From HXMU1420-13 sp965601825 (GTDB lineage Bacteria > Bacteroidota > Rhodothermia > Balneolales > Balneolaceae): a DNA stretch of 64,000 nucleotides. Shown here in pieces: positions 1 to 7,898 of the stretch. The translations under genes and the position numbers were made by a program. Location: assembly GCA_965601825.1 (NCBI GenBank), contig OZ271839.1, positions 3,038,001 to 3,102,000 of the forward strand. The letters are read 5' to 3'. The stretch's first letter is position 1. Each line of letters starts with the position of its first letter. The notes under the pieces are model-generated. The model saw only the letters and a list, made by a program, of their open reading frames with translations, ran no database searches and was not told the DNA's origin.

Positions 1-92
1 CTGTGTCGTCTAACTTTTACGGTTTTACCTCCCTGTTTTCGCGTATGCGGCTTAACAGGTACTATTTTTTTTCCGCTTTTAGTTTTCGCCAT
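1..92 (-). CDS. small basic protein, N-terminal fragment (hypothetical)
   Basis: An open frame begins at an ATG at 92 and runs off the left edge of the window, so only about 30 residues are visible. They start MAKTKSGKKIVPVKPH and are rich in Lys and Arg with no hydrophobic stretch, which suggests a cytoplasmic nucleic-acid-associated or ribosome-associated peptide; I do not recognise the family. A strong Shine-Dalgarno sequence (AAGGAGGTGAG on the minus strand, complement of 98-108) sits a few bases before the ATG, stronger than that of most genes in the window. It follows nrdJ on the same strand after a hairpin. The start is well supported; the function is unknown. Confidence 0.6.
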   Translation of the reverse strand, partial: MAKTKSGKKIVPVKPHTRKQGGKTVKVRRH

Positions 93-137
93 TAATCTCA
101 CCTCCTTCATGGATTTTGGGGTTTTTGGTTACTCAAG

Positions 138-169
138 AGGAGCCCGATTATCAATCGGGCTCTTTTTTA
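138..169 (+). terminator. intrinsic terminator hairpin, T-tract on the plus strand
   Basis: GAGCCCGAT (140-148) pairs with ATCGGGCTC (154-162) around a 5-nt loop and is followed by CTTTTTTATT on the plus strand. It lies between two minus-strand genes, just downstream of nrdJ. Read on the minus strand the same hairpin has no U-rich tail, so it should stop plus-strand (antisense) transcription best and may end nrdJ only weakly. Confidence 0.65.
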
Positions 170-207
170 TTGTTCTATTATTCAATTTTGACTCTCAGGT
201 TTATCAT

Positions 208-3200
208 CTAACTGCAACCTGAGGTAGAGCCGCATGTAATACATTTCAGACATGTTCCATTTCGAACCATGGTCATGCTACCGCATTCCGGGCAGGCATC
301 ACCAGTGTAACCAAGTTGTTTCGCTTTTTCATATTCGCTTTCATAGCTAGAAGAAGCTTTACCAACGGTTGCAGCTTCGGGAGCGGTGGGTGCCGCAGGA
401 GCTACTGGTTCTGCCACAACAGGCGCCGGAGCCGGTGCAACTGCTGTTACAGGCGCTGCTGGTTCTGCTTCTTCACCGGTTGGACGAAGATCACGTGTTG
501 TAATTTGATCAGATGGAACATGAGCTAAATCTTCACGACCTAAGTATGTAACAGCTAACTCACGGAAGATGTAATCAATAACTGATGTACTCATCTTCAC
601 ATGTGGGTTACCGTTTACCATACCACTTGGTTCGAACTTCGTGAATACGAAGGCATCCACAAATTCTTCTAATGGCACACCGTGTTGTAAGCCAAGTGAA
701 ATTGAAATAGCAAAACAGTTCAGCAAGCTTCTGAAAGCTGCACCTTCACGGTGCATATCAATAAAGATTTCACCTAACTGACCATTTTCATATTCACCCG
801 TTCTTAGGTAGACACTCTGACCACCAATTTTTACTTTTTGAGTATAGCCTTCGCGTCGGAACGGAAGTCTTTGGCGACGAGCAACATACTTATGTATGAT
901 ACGCTCTGCGATTTCAACAACTTTATCTTGTGCCTCGGCAACAACTGGATCCGCTTGAACTGGTGCGTCATCCTCCTCATCCAACTCGTCAAATACATCT
1001 GCCATACTGTTCAATGGCTGACTTAATTTCGAACCATCGCGATAAAGCGCATTTGCTTTCAACATCATTTCCCAAGAAAGCATGTAAGCATCTTTCATGT
1101 CTTCCACAGTTGCTTCATTTGGAAGATTGATGGTTTTAGAAATTGCACCTGATAAGAATGGTTGTGCAGCTGCCATCATTTTGATATGCCCAGCAGCTGA
1201 GATATAACGAGTACCAATTCTACCACACTTGTTTGCGCAATCGAATACAGCCAGATGCTCATCCTTTAAGAATGGAGCTCCTTCTACAGTCATCGTTCCA
1301 CAAACGTAATCGTTTGCAGCTTGAATCTGCTCTTTACTAAATCCAAGATGCTTCAACATATCGAAAGTAAAGTCAGATAATTGCTCTTCAGTAATTCCAA
1401 GAACATCTTTACAGAAATCTTCACCTAAAGTGAATTGGTTGAACGCAAACTTGATATCGAAACTGCTTGGTAATGCTGCTTCGATAGCATCAATTTTATC
1501 TTTTGAAAATCCCTTTTCAGCAAGTGATTCAGGATTTATATGCGGACATCCAACTAGTGAAGCGGCACCTTTTGCGTAATTGATGATCGCTTCAGACTCT
1601 TTTGGTGAGTAACCTAGATTTTTTAAAGCCGATGGCACACTGTTATTGATGATTTTGAAATAGCCACCACCTGCTAATTTCTTAAATTTAACGAGAGCGA
1701 AATCAGGTTCAATTCCAGTCGTGTCACAGTCCATAACCAAACCGATTGTACCTGTTGGTGCTAAAACTGTAACCTGTGCATTGCGATATCCATTCTTTTC
1801 ACCTAGCTCAACAGCTGCATCAGAAGTTTCCTGAGCTGCTTTCAGTAAGTAATCAGGGCAGATTGTAGCATTAATACCTAACGGCCGAACTGTTAAACCT
1901 TCATACTGATCAGGATCAACATTATAGGCTGCTCGTTTGTGATTTCTCATAACTCGCAGCATATGCTCTTTATTCTTTTCGTACCCTTTGAAGGCACCAA
2001 GCTCTCCTGCTAATTCAGCACTAGTTTCATATGCTTTCATATGCATGATTGCAGTGATGGCACCTGTGATTGCTGCTGCTTCATCAGAATCATATGGAAT
2101 ACCCTGAACCATCAATGCTGCGCCAATATTTGCGTAGCCAAGACCTAGAGTTCTGAACACGTAAGAAAGCTCAGCAATTTCTTTTGATGGGAACTGTGCC
2201 ATCAATACTGATATCTCAAGGACGGTTGTCCAGATTCGGCTGGCAAAACGTAGTGAAGCAACATCAAATTCTGAGTAGCTGTCATCCGTGAAGTACTTCA
2301 TTAAGTTTAATGAAGCTAGGTTACAAGCAGTATTATCCAGGAACATGTACTCCGAGCAAGGGTTACTTGCACGAATTTCTCCATCTTCTGGGCAAGTGTG
2401 CCACTCATTGATGGTATCATGATATTGTGTTCCAGGATCGGCGCTCGCCCATGCCGCATATGCGATTTGATCCCACATTTCTGAAGCAGGAATCGTTTTG
2501 CATGGCTCCGGCTCACGTCCTTCTAAAGCTGCTTTTTCTTTCTCGACTCTCCAATATAATTTCCATTCTGAGTTGTCTTTAACAGCTTTCATGAATGTAT
2601 TAGGAACACGAACTGAATTGTTAGAATTCTGCCCGGCAACGGTAGCATATGCCTCAGAATTCCAGTCGGTATCATACGTTTCAAACTCAAGATCAGTGAA
2701 CCCTTGAGCTGCAAGTTGAATTACTCGCTCAATGTAATTTAATGGTACCTGATCTCTTTTTGCTGATCGGATTACCTTACCTAGTTCCTTATTTTTAAGT
2801 GGATCACGGCTCATTGCACCATTAAATGTGCGACCTTCAATCTCAACCGGAGTATGGCATAATCTAATAATATCCTTCAGATGCTTTTGAGTAATTTTTG
2901 AGCCGGCTACCAAAGCAGCCACTTTCTCTTCTTCTTTTACTTTCCATCCTATGTACTCTTCAATATCCGGATGATCAAGATCAAGTGTTACCATTTTAGC
3001 AGCACGTCGTGTTGTTCCACCCGATTTAATAGCACCTGCAGCGCGATCACCGATTTTCAAGAAACTCATTAAACCAGACGACTTTCCACCACCACTTAGT
3101 GGTTCATTCGCTCCTCTGATCATTGAGAAATTACTACCTGTACCCGATCCGTATTTAAATAAACGAGCTTCACGAACCCATAGATCCATGATACCGCCTT

Positions 3201-3834
3201 CATTTACTAAATCATCATCTACACTTTGAATAAAGCAAGCATGTGGTTGTGGATGTGTGTAAGAATCTTTTGAGCGAGTTAGCTTTCCGGATTTTGGATC
3301 AACATAATAGTGACCTTGTGCCGGTCCGTTAATACCGTATGCCCAGTTCAAACCAGTATTAAACCATTGTGGACTATTTGGCGCCGCCATTTGATCGGCT
3401 AACATGTATGCTAGTTCATCATAGAATACCTTGGCATCTTCTTCAGTATCAAAATAGTCATGCTTCCAGCCCCAGTATGTCCAGCAGCCTGCTAAACGAT
3501 TGAAAACCTGGCGACTATCAACTTCATGCGAAAAGCGCTTTTCTACAGGAAGCGATTTTAGTGCTTCTTCATCAGCTGTAGAACGTTGTAACCAAGTTGG
3601 AACACCTTTTTCTTTTACCTTCTTTAGTACTGCCGGAACACCTGCCTTTCTAAAATATTTCTGTGCAATAATATCAGTTGAAACCTGAGACCAACTATTA
3701 GGAACCTGAACATTTTCCATATGGAAAACCTGTGATCCGTCCGGGTTCTTAATTTCCGATGTTCTGCTTTCAAATGTTAATCCGTCAAAGGGGGTAGTCC
3801 AGTCTGACTTTGTATAAAATCGGGTAAATTTCAT
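208..3834 (-). CDS. nrdJ: vitamin B12-dependent (class II) ribonucleoside-diphosphate reductase
   Basis: This 1208-residue protein reduces ribonucleotides to deoxyribonucleotides using adenosylcobalamin as radical generator, in the cytoplasm. Visible signatures are GSGTGSNFS near residue 230, the catalytic-loop motif NPCSE near 490, and PTGTIGLVMDCDTTG in the barrel. After residue about 1110 comes a long Ala/Pro/Val-rich linker, then a Cys-rich zinc-ribbon tail (CPEC...CLKCITCG...GCS), which in this family carries the shuttle cysteines that re-reduce the active site. The length matches the long NrdJ family. The ATG at 3834 gives the expected N-terminus MKFTRFYTKSDWTTPF. Upstream are a Bacteroidetes-type promoter and DnaA boxes; the neighbouring minus-strand genes are a B12-riboswitch uptake pair. 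No class I or III reductase is seen in the window. Confidence 0.96.
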   Translation of the reverse strand: MKFTRFYTKSDWTTPFDGLTFESRTSEIKNPDGSQVFHMENVQVPNSWSQVSTDIIAQKYFRKAGVPAVLKKVKEKGVPTWLQRSTADEEALKSLPVEKRFSHEVDSRQVFNRLAGCWTYWGWKHDYFDTEEDAKVFYDELAYMLADQMAAPNSPQWFNTGLNWAYGINGPAQGHYYVDPKSGKLTRSKDSYTHPQPHACFIQSVDDDLVNEGGIMDLWVREARLFKYGSGTGSNFSMIRGANEPLSGGGKSSGLMSFLKIGDRAAGAIKSGGTTRRAAKMVTLDLDHPDIEEYIGWKVKEEEKVAALVAGSKITQKHLKDIIRLCHTPVEIEGRTFNGAMSRDPLKNKELGKVIRSAKRDQVPLNYIERVIQLAAQGFTDLEFETYDTDWNSEAYATVAGQNSNNSVRVPNTFMKAVKDNSEWKLYWRVEKEKAALEGREPEPCKTIPASEMWDQIAYAAWASADPGTQYHDTINEWHTCPEDGEIRASNPCSEYMFLDNTACNLASLNLMKYFTDDSYSEFDVASLRFASRIWTTVLEISVLMAQFPSKEIAELSYVFRTLGLGYANIGAALMVQGIPYDSDEAAAITGAITAIMHMKAYETSAELAGELGAFKGYEKNKEHMLRVMRNHKRAAYNVDPDQYEGLTVRPLGINATICPDYLLKAAQETSDAAVELGEKNGYRNAQVTVLAPTGTIGLVMDCDTTGIEPDFALVKFKKLAGGGYFKIINNSVPSALKNLGYSPKESEAIINYAKGAASLVGCPHINPESLAEKGFSKDKIDAIEAALPSSFDIKFAFNQFTLGEDFCKDVLGITEEQLSDFTFDMLKHLGFSKEQIQAANDYVCGTMTVEGAPFLKDEHLAVFDCANKCGRIGTRYISAAGHIKMMAAAQPFLSGAISKTINLPNEATVEDMKDAYMLSWEMMLKANALYRDGSKLSQPLNSMADVFDELDEEDDAPVQADPVVAEAQDKVVEIAERIIHKYVARRQRLPFRREGYTQKVKIGGQSVYLRTGEYENGQLGEIFIDMHREGAAFRSLLNCFAISISLGLQHGVPLEEFVDAFVFTKFEPSGMVNGNPHVKMSTSVIDYIFRELAVTYLGREDLAHVPSDQITTRDLRPTGEEAEPAAPVTAVAPAPAPVVAEPVAPAAPTAPEAATVGKASSSYESEYEKAKQLGYTGDACPECGSMTMVRNGTCLKCITCGSTSGCS

Positions 3835-3927
3835 GGGCGTACTTCGCTAAGTAATTTCTGTTAACCTTCGTAGTTGAGATGCAATTGACCCCTGCATATC
3901 GAGCCATTTCTCCTAAAGAAGTGCTAC

Positions 3928-3955
3928 CAAATATATAAGCGAAGTTGTGACGCCA
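3928..3955 (-). promoter_or_regulatory. candidate nrdJ promoter, Bacteroidetes-type
   Basis: On the minus strand TATATTTG (complement of 3928-3935) fits the -7 consensus TAnnTTTG used by the primary sigma factor of Bacteroidetes. A TTG lies 20 bases upstream, in the place of the -33 element. This would give an nrdJ leader of roughly 85-95 nt. It is a pattern match only; no transcription start is known. Confidence 0.45.
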
Positions 3956-3974
3956 CAAGTTAAATCTTAATTTC

Positions 3975-4166
3975 TTTTCCACAAAAGGGTTTACTTATCC
4001 ACATTAAAAAAATTCTAATAATTTCAATCCTCGCTTTATGAAATTATTATTATATATAAATCAACATTTTTTAGAATTTATATTAATCAGAGCAAAATCA
4101 TTTTCTAGCTTTAAATGCATATAGTGACCTTTATTTAAATTAATACAATGAAAATAGTTATCCACA
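3975..4166 (+). promoter_or_regulatory. DnaA-box cluster in an AT-rich intergenic region
   Basis: The gap between nrdJ and the next gene contains two perfect TTATCCACA nonamers (3995-4003 and 4158-4166) and one permitted variant, TTTTCCACA (3975-3983), all in the same orientation. Between them is a run of about 150 bases that is almost pure A/T. A further TTATCCACA at 4542-4550 falls inside the neighbouring coding region and may be chance. The cluster sits upstream of the proposed nrdJ promoter. It could couple nrdJ to the replication cycle, as DnaA does at E. coli nrdAB, or be part of a replication origin. Apart from this and the promoter, the gap 3835-4198 holds nothing I recognise. Confidence 0.5.
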
Positions 4167-4198
4167 TCAGCTTTCTATCTGAATACCATTATGCAATA

Positions 4199-4237
4199 AA
4201 AAAAGCGGATAACTAATAATAAATTATCCGCTTTTTT
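4199..4237 (-). terminator. bidirectional intrinsic terminator after the btuB operon
   Basis: AAAGCGGATAA and TTATCCGCTTTTTT form a long stem with A- and T-tracts on both flanks, so it can work in either direction. It lies downstream of the secreted propeller gene and ends that minus-strand operon before nrdJ. Confidence 0.85.
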
Positions 4238-4282
4238 GTACTAATTTTTAGTGATTATTTTTTCGTTTTTAATACACTATAA

Positions 4283-5626
4283 TTACTTTAATAATGTCAT
4301 AGTTTTTGTAATAATTGATGTTCCAACTTGCAGGCGATAGAAATACAAACCTGACGCTAGTGCACTTCCATCAAAGGTTACAGAATGAGTTCCATTATTT
4401 AGATACCCGTTTATTAATGTTGCTACTTCTTGTCCGGTGATTGAGTAGACTGTTAGTGTCACATTTCCATTTTGAGGAACAGTGAATTCTATTTTTGTAG
4501 ATGGGTTAAATGGGTTTGGATAATTTTGAGAAAGCCTGAAGTTATCCACAGTGTTTATTTCTTCTGGCTCATTCGAGGTAGTCATTTCATAAGAGAAATA
4601 GATATCGCCAGGAATGATCCCTGTATCGAATGATCCTAATTGTACCCCGTTGTTATCGAAGTAAGAAACCTCTCCCGCCGATGAAAAGGTTTTAGCATCA
4701 GCTGTAAAGAACCGATTTCCAATGGCGTCAAAGCTAAAACTATAAAAACTACCTTTTATGAGAGTGTCGCTTGCTATATCCATATTATTGGTGAATATCT
4801 TACGGATACCGCCACTATTAACAAACAATTCATCAAGATTAGCTGAAATACCAATGTCTTCACTTGCGCTTGCTAATTCAATAGTAGTCATTACTTCTCC
4901 GGTCTCAGGATTAAAACTACTCACCCCACCAGGTAGAGAAGTGCCCGGTATCAAGTTAAATTCGCTATCGAAGTCACCAGAATATCCCTGAGAAACCACC
5001 CAGATTGAGTTTTGTGGTCCTTCAACCATACTTGCTGGTCCTCTATTCACAGTAATTGTGTCAACAATAGCATCCGAAGAAATATCAACTTTGAAAATTG
5101 TGCTATCTGAACCAAAACCATTATTAGAAACAAATACATGATTCCCATACTGAAACATCTTATCAGGGTTACTTCCAACTCTGATTGTGTCAGCCGTGAC
5201 AGTTTTTGAATTTAAATCGATAACATTGACGTAGTTCCCAAACAGATCTGTAACGTATGCTTTATCATTACTTACAGCTACAATTTCTCTTGGGCTTGCT
5301 CCAACTCCAAAGGTAATTTGGCCAGTTTGAACAAACGTTTCCGGGTTAACTATCACAATTTTCTGTGAGTTATTAACCACAATGTATAATTCATTATTTA
5401 TTTCTGTGATGGATTGAACCACATCACCTAAACCAACGCCATTAGCGTTGAAAAACACCCCGTCAGTAACTGACTGTGTATTGAAATCATAGTGAGTAAG
5501 CGTTGCGTTACCTGCAGTGAAATTACCCTCGTTCCCCACAAGCACTTCTTTTAGTGTTAGTTGTTGAGCAAAAGCTGTCACACTAAATAAGGCAACAATT
5601 GCGATTAGAGTTGTACCAGTTTTCAT
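4283..5626 (-). CDS. secreted YncE-like beta-propeller, BtuG-like, with T9SS sorting domain
   Basis: This 447-residue protein has a Sec signal peptide (MKTGTTLIAIVALFSVTAFA) and repeated propeller blades (for example VAVSNDKAYVTDLFGN, VNVIDLNSK, NGFGSDSTIFKVD) through residue about 350. The last 80 residues form a Por/T9SS type A sorting domain beginning SQNYPNPFNPSTKIEF and ending KTMTLLK. It starts 15 bases after the BtuB-like receptor and shares its riboswitch leader. In Bacteroides the surface propeller BtuG pairs with BtuB and captures B12 with very high affinity, so the same role is inferred here. Bacteroides BtuG is a lipoprotein, whereas this one would be delivered by the type IX route. 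The propeller and tail are seen; the B12 ligand is inferred from context. Confidence 0.75.
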   Translation of the reverse strand: MKTGTTLIAIVALFSVTAFAQQLTLKEVLVGNEGNFTAGNATLTHYDFNTQSVTDGVFFNANGVGLGDVVQSITEINNELYIVVNNSQKIVIVNPETFVQTGQITFGVGASPREIVAVSNDKAYVTDLFGNYVNVIDLNSKTVTADTIRVGSNPDKMFQYGNHVFVSNNGFGSDSTIFKVDISSDAIVDTITVNRGPASMVEGPQNSIWVVSQGYSGDFDSEFNLIPGTSLPGGVSSFNPETGEVMTTIELASASEDIGISANLDELFVNSGGIRKIFTNNMDIASDTLIKGSFYSFSFDAIGNRFFTADAKTFSSAGEVSYFDNNGVQLGSFDTGIIPGDIYFSYEMTTSNEPEEINTVDNFRLSQNYPNPFNPSTKIEFTVPQNGNVTLTVYSITGQEVATLINGYLNNGTHSVTFDGSALASGLYFYRLQVGTSIITKTMTLLK

Positions 5627-5641
5627 TAATAATTATTTGAG

Positions 5642-7564
5642 TTAAAAGTTAGTTTTGATTGAAAGTTTAAAATGTCTTCCGGGGAGTGGATAATCCCGAA
5701 TGATTGAGTATTCCTCATCAAACACATTCCGAATTGTTAGTTGGAGTGAATGTGATGCTATTCTATGGTCGAAGTTGAAAGCGGCAACCCAATCAATTGT
5801 TTGATAGGCAGAAAGTGGATCAAAAGGCGAACTATGGTCTGAAGTAGAGTACCTATCATCCACATAATTATAGAAGCCGGCTGTACTAAACTTTTTATAT
5901 CTGACTGACAGGTTCGCCTTATACTGCCATTCAGGTGTATAAATGAGTTGCTTATCTACTGATGCATCTTCTTCAAATCGCTCTTCTGAAATCGATGCAA
6001 GAGTTTGTGAAACAATAAAGCCGGCTGATATCGACCAGTACTTCGAGCTCCAGTTTGTTTGATTAGAAAGCTCAATTCCAGTTAAACTGAGTGACTCAAT
6101 ATTCTGCGGACTACTTTGACCTTGTCCATTTGGTAGCCATCGTATTCCATTTTCAACAGAGGCAGAATAGCCAAGTATTTTTGACTCTGTACTAAAGTTT
6201 GATTTTTTAATCTGATGAAGAAGCGACGTTTCAACTTTAAGCACTACTTCTGTTTCAAGATTGGGATCCCCTTGTCCAGGCCAGTACAAATCATTGAAAG
6301 TAGGTGAAACAAAGTTTCTCCCTACATTAACTTTCAGAAACAATTGTCTATCAACAATTTGAGCATTTACACCAAGATCAGTTGCGTAGTTGATTCCATA
6401 TTCTGAGTTATAATTTCCGCTAACTGCAGGATAAACAAACAGGAAATCTGCTGGAGTCCAGATCATATTCAGATTTAAATTAAAATCATCTCTGGATACA
6501 TCACCAGGATATTCAGATGTCTTTGCAGTGTTTCTTGTAGCTCTGATAGCACTAATCAACTGAAGCCGGTTTTGGATGGATCTTTTAACAGAGAAATCAA
6601 TTGCATAAGTATTGATATCACTCAAACTGTTGATAGCAGCATTTTCATCGATGTAATCCAATTCTTGGCTCGCGATATAGATTGAACCATCGTATTTATT
6701 TCTACCGTGAATGAATTGCCATTTTGAAAGCCATCTAACAAAACCATCGTTTTGAATCGCACCATCATTAACTGAAGAAATACCGCCTGGTATCTGATTT
6801 TCAGAATCAAGAATCCATAGCTTTGTTTCTATTTCATGATTATTTAACTCTGTTGCTGCACCAAATAGAACTGTAGCTGATTCATTTCTATTGAATTGCC
6901 TTCTCTTACTAACATCAACAAATCCACCTGCCTCATTACTGAATTCCCTTGTTTTGTATTCGAAATCATTGTCTGCTGATTGAAACCCAAGCAATAATTC
7001 GAGTGATATATTAGATAAATCAACTCCTGCTTCAACTGAGTATTTTTGCTCTCCAAAAGACCCAAAATGATAATTTACCCCCAAGCGATCGTCTAAATCC
7101 TTAGTTTTGATTGCAATAGTTCCACCTCCTCGGTCTCCATAAGATGTATTCCCAGTTCCGGAACTGGTTATTAATTCAGAAATAGAACTTATTGGAATAA
7201 TGCTTAGATCAGTTACACCCAACATAGAATGATTCAGAGGAAACCCATTCCATATCACTTGCGACTGGGATGAGGAAAATCCTCTTGAATTTACAGTTGA
7301 AAGTCCACCTGGGCCGTTATTTCGAACAAATAATGGTGTGTAAAATTGTAAGACTTCAGAGATTGATGTTGATCGAAGAGCAGCTAATTTTGTAGAATCA
7401 ACCCGGAAAGAAGAAACAGACTGGTAAGTATCTTGGATGTCAATTCGGCTGGCACGAACCTGGACCTCATCCAACCAAAGTGAATCAGCAATTTGCTGGG
7501 CATTCACCACTGAGGACAAAATTAGTAGGAAACCGAAAATAGACGGAAAAAGAATGTGCTTCAT
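5642..7564 (-). CDS. btuB: TonB-dependent outer-membrane receptor, BtuB-like (cobalamin uptake)
   Basis: This is a TonB-dependent transporter of 640 residues that should import corrinoids across the outer membrane. I chose the ATG at 7564 because it opens directly into a signal peptide (MKHILFPSIFGFLLILSSVVNA); a TTG at 7606 would add 14 residues in front of it. A TonB-box-like segment (LDEVQVRASR) is followed by the plug domain (residues about 40-160, including NSRGFSSSQSQVIWNG and GDRGGGTIAIKT) and a 22-strand-type barrel ending in a C-terminal Phe (SIKTNF). Substrate assignment rests on the cobalamin riboswitch directly upstream and the BtuG-like partner 15 bases downstream. It is smaller than SusC-type receptors, which fits BtuB. 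Confidence 0.88.
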   Translation of the reverse strand: MKHILFPSIFGFLLILSSVVNAQQIADSLWLDEVQVRASRIDIQDTYQSVSSFRVDSTKLAALRSTSISEVLQFYTPLFVRNNGPGGLSTVNSRGFSSSQSQVIWNGFPLNHSMLGVTDLSIIPISSISELITSSGTGNTSYGDRGGGTIAIKTKDLDDRLGVNYHFGSFGEQKYSVEAGVDLSNISLELLLGFQSADNDFEYKTREFSNEAGGFVDVSKRRQFNRNESATVLFGAATELNNHEIETKLWILDSENQIPGGISSVNDGAIQNDGFVRWLSKWQFIHGRNKYDGSIYIASQELDYIDENAAINSLSDINTYAIDFSVKRSIQNRLQLISAIRATRNTAKTSEYPGDVSRDDFNLNLNMIWTPADFLFVYPAVSGNYNSEYGINYATDLGVNAQIVDRQLFLKVNVGRNFVSPTFNDLYWPGQGDPNLETEVVLKVETSLLHQIKKSNFSTESKILGYSASVENGIRWLPNGQGQSSPQNIESLSLTGIELSNQTNWSSKYWSISAGFIVSQTLASISEERFEEDASVDKQLIYTPEWQYKANLSVRYKKFSTAGFYNYVDDRYSTSDHSSPFDPLSAYQTIDWVAAFNFDHRIASHSLQLTIRNVFDEEYSIIRDYPLPGRHFKLSIKTNF

Positions 7565-7612
7565 AACTAACTCTGATGCTTTAACTCCCGAAAGCAACAT
7601 CGACAATTAAGT

Positions 7613-7778
7613 AAAGGCAGGTCTCCTGGCTTGTCTGGTTGTAATCGCCTTCCCATCCGTCAATAGACAGACAGTGGCATGAAGTGGATTACAACGTACC
7701 TAAGTTTCAGACTTACAGTTGCGGGAACAGCTCCGGAATTAAACCGGATTCCCTATTAATCCATAAAATGGAACCAAT
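7613..7778 (-). ncRNA. cobalamin (AdoCbl) riboswitch upstream of btuB
   Basis: Read on the minus strand, the leader contains the ordered conserved blocks of the cobalamin riboswitch: TTAATAGGGAAtCCGGT, then GAGCTGTTCCCGCAACTGTA, then CCACT and TGCCACTG, then GGGAAGGC, ending with the B12 box GCCAGGAGACCTGCC (complement of 7616-7632). It ends about 50 bases before the btuB ATG. A small hairpin (GATG..CTTT / AAAGCATC, 7573-7601) between the B12 box and the start could serve as the expression platform. Binding of cobalamin is expected to repress btuB and the propeller gene behind it. Confidence 0.96.
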
Positions 7779-7898
7779 ACGTTTTAGTTGAGCTAATTAT
7801 AACTCTTTCGTAGCCAATGAGAAAATTAAATTTAATCTTGATTCCCCTCTGTCGATAAATTTTATTACAATCAACATAAGGTTTCAGCTAACTACATT

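Noticed and set aside
3785..3982. Minus-strand open frame overlapping the nrdJ start
   Set aside because: It begins with GTG inside the DnaA-box region, overlaps nrdJ in another frame, and shows no recognisable protein features. The leader and promoter of nrdJ explain the DNA better.
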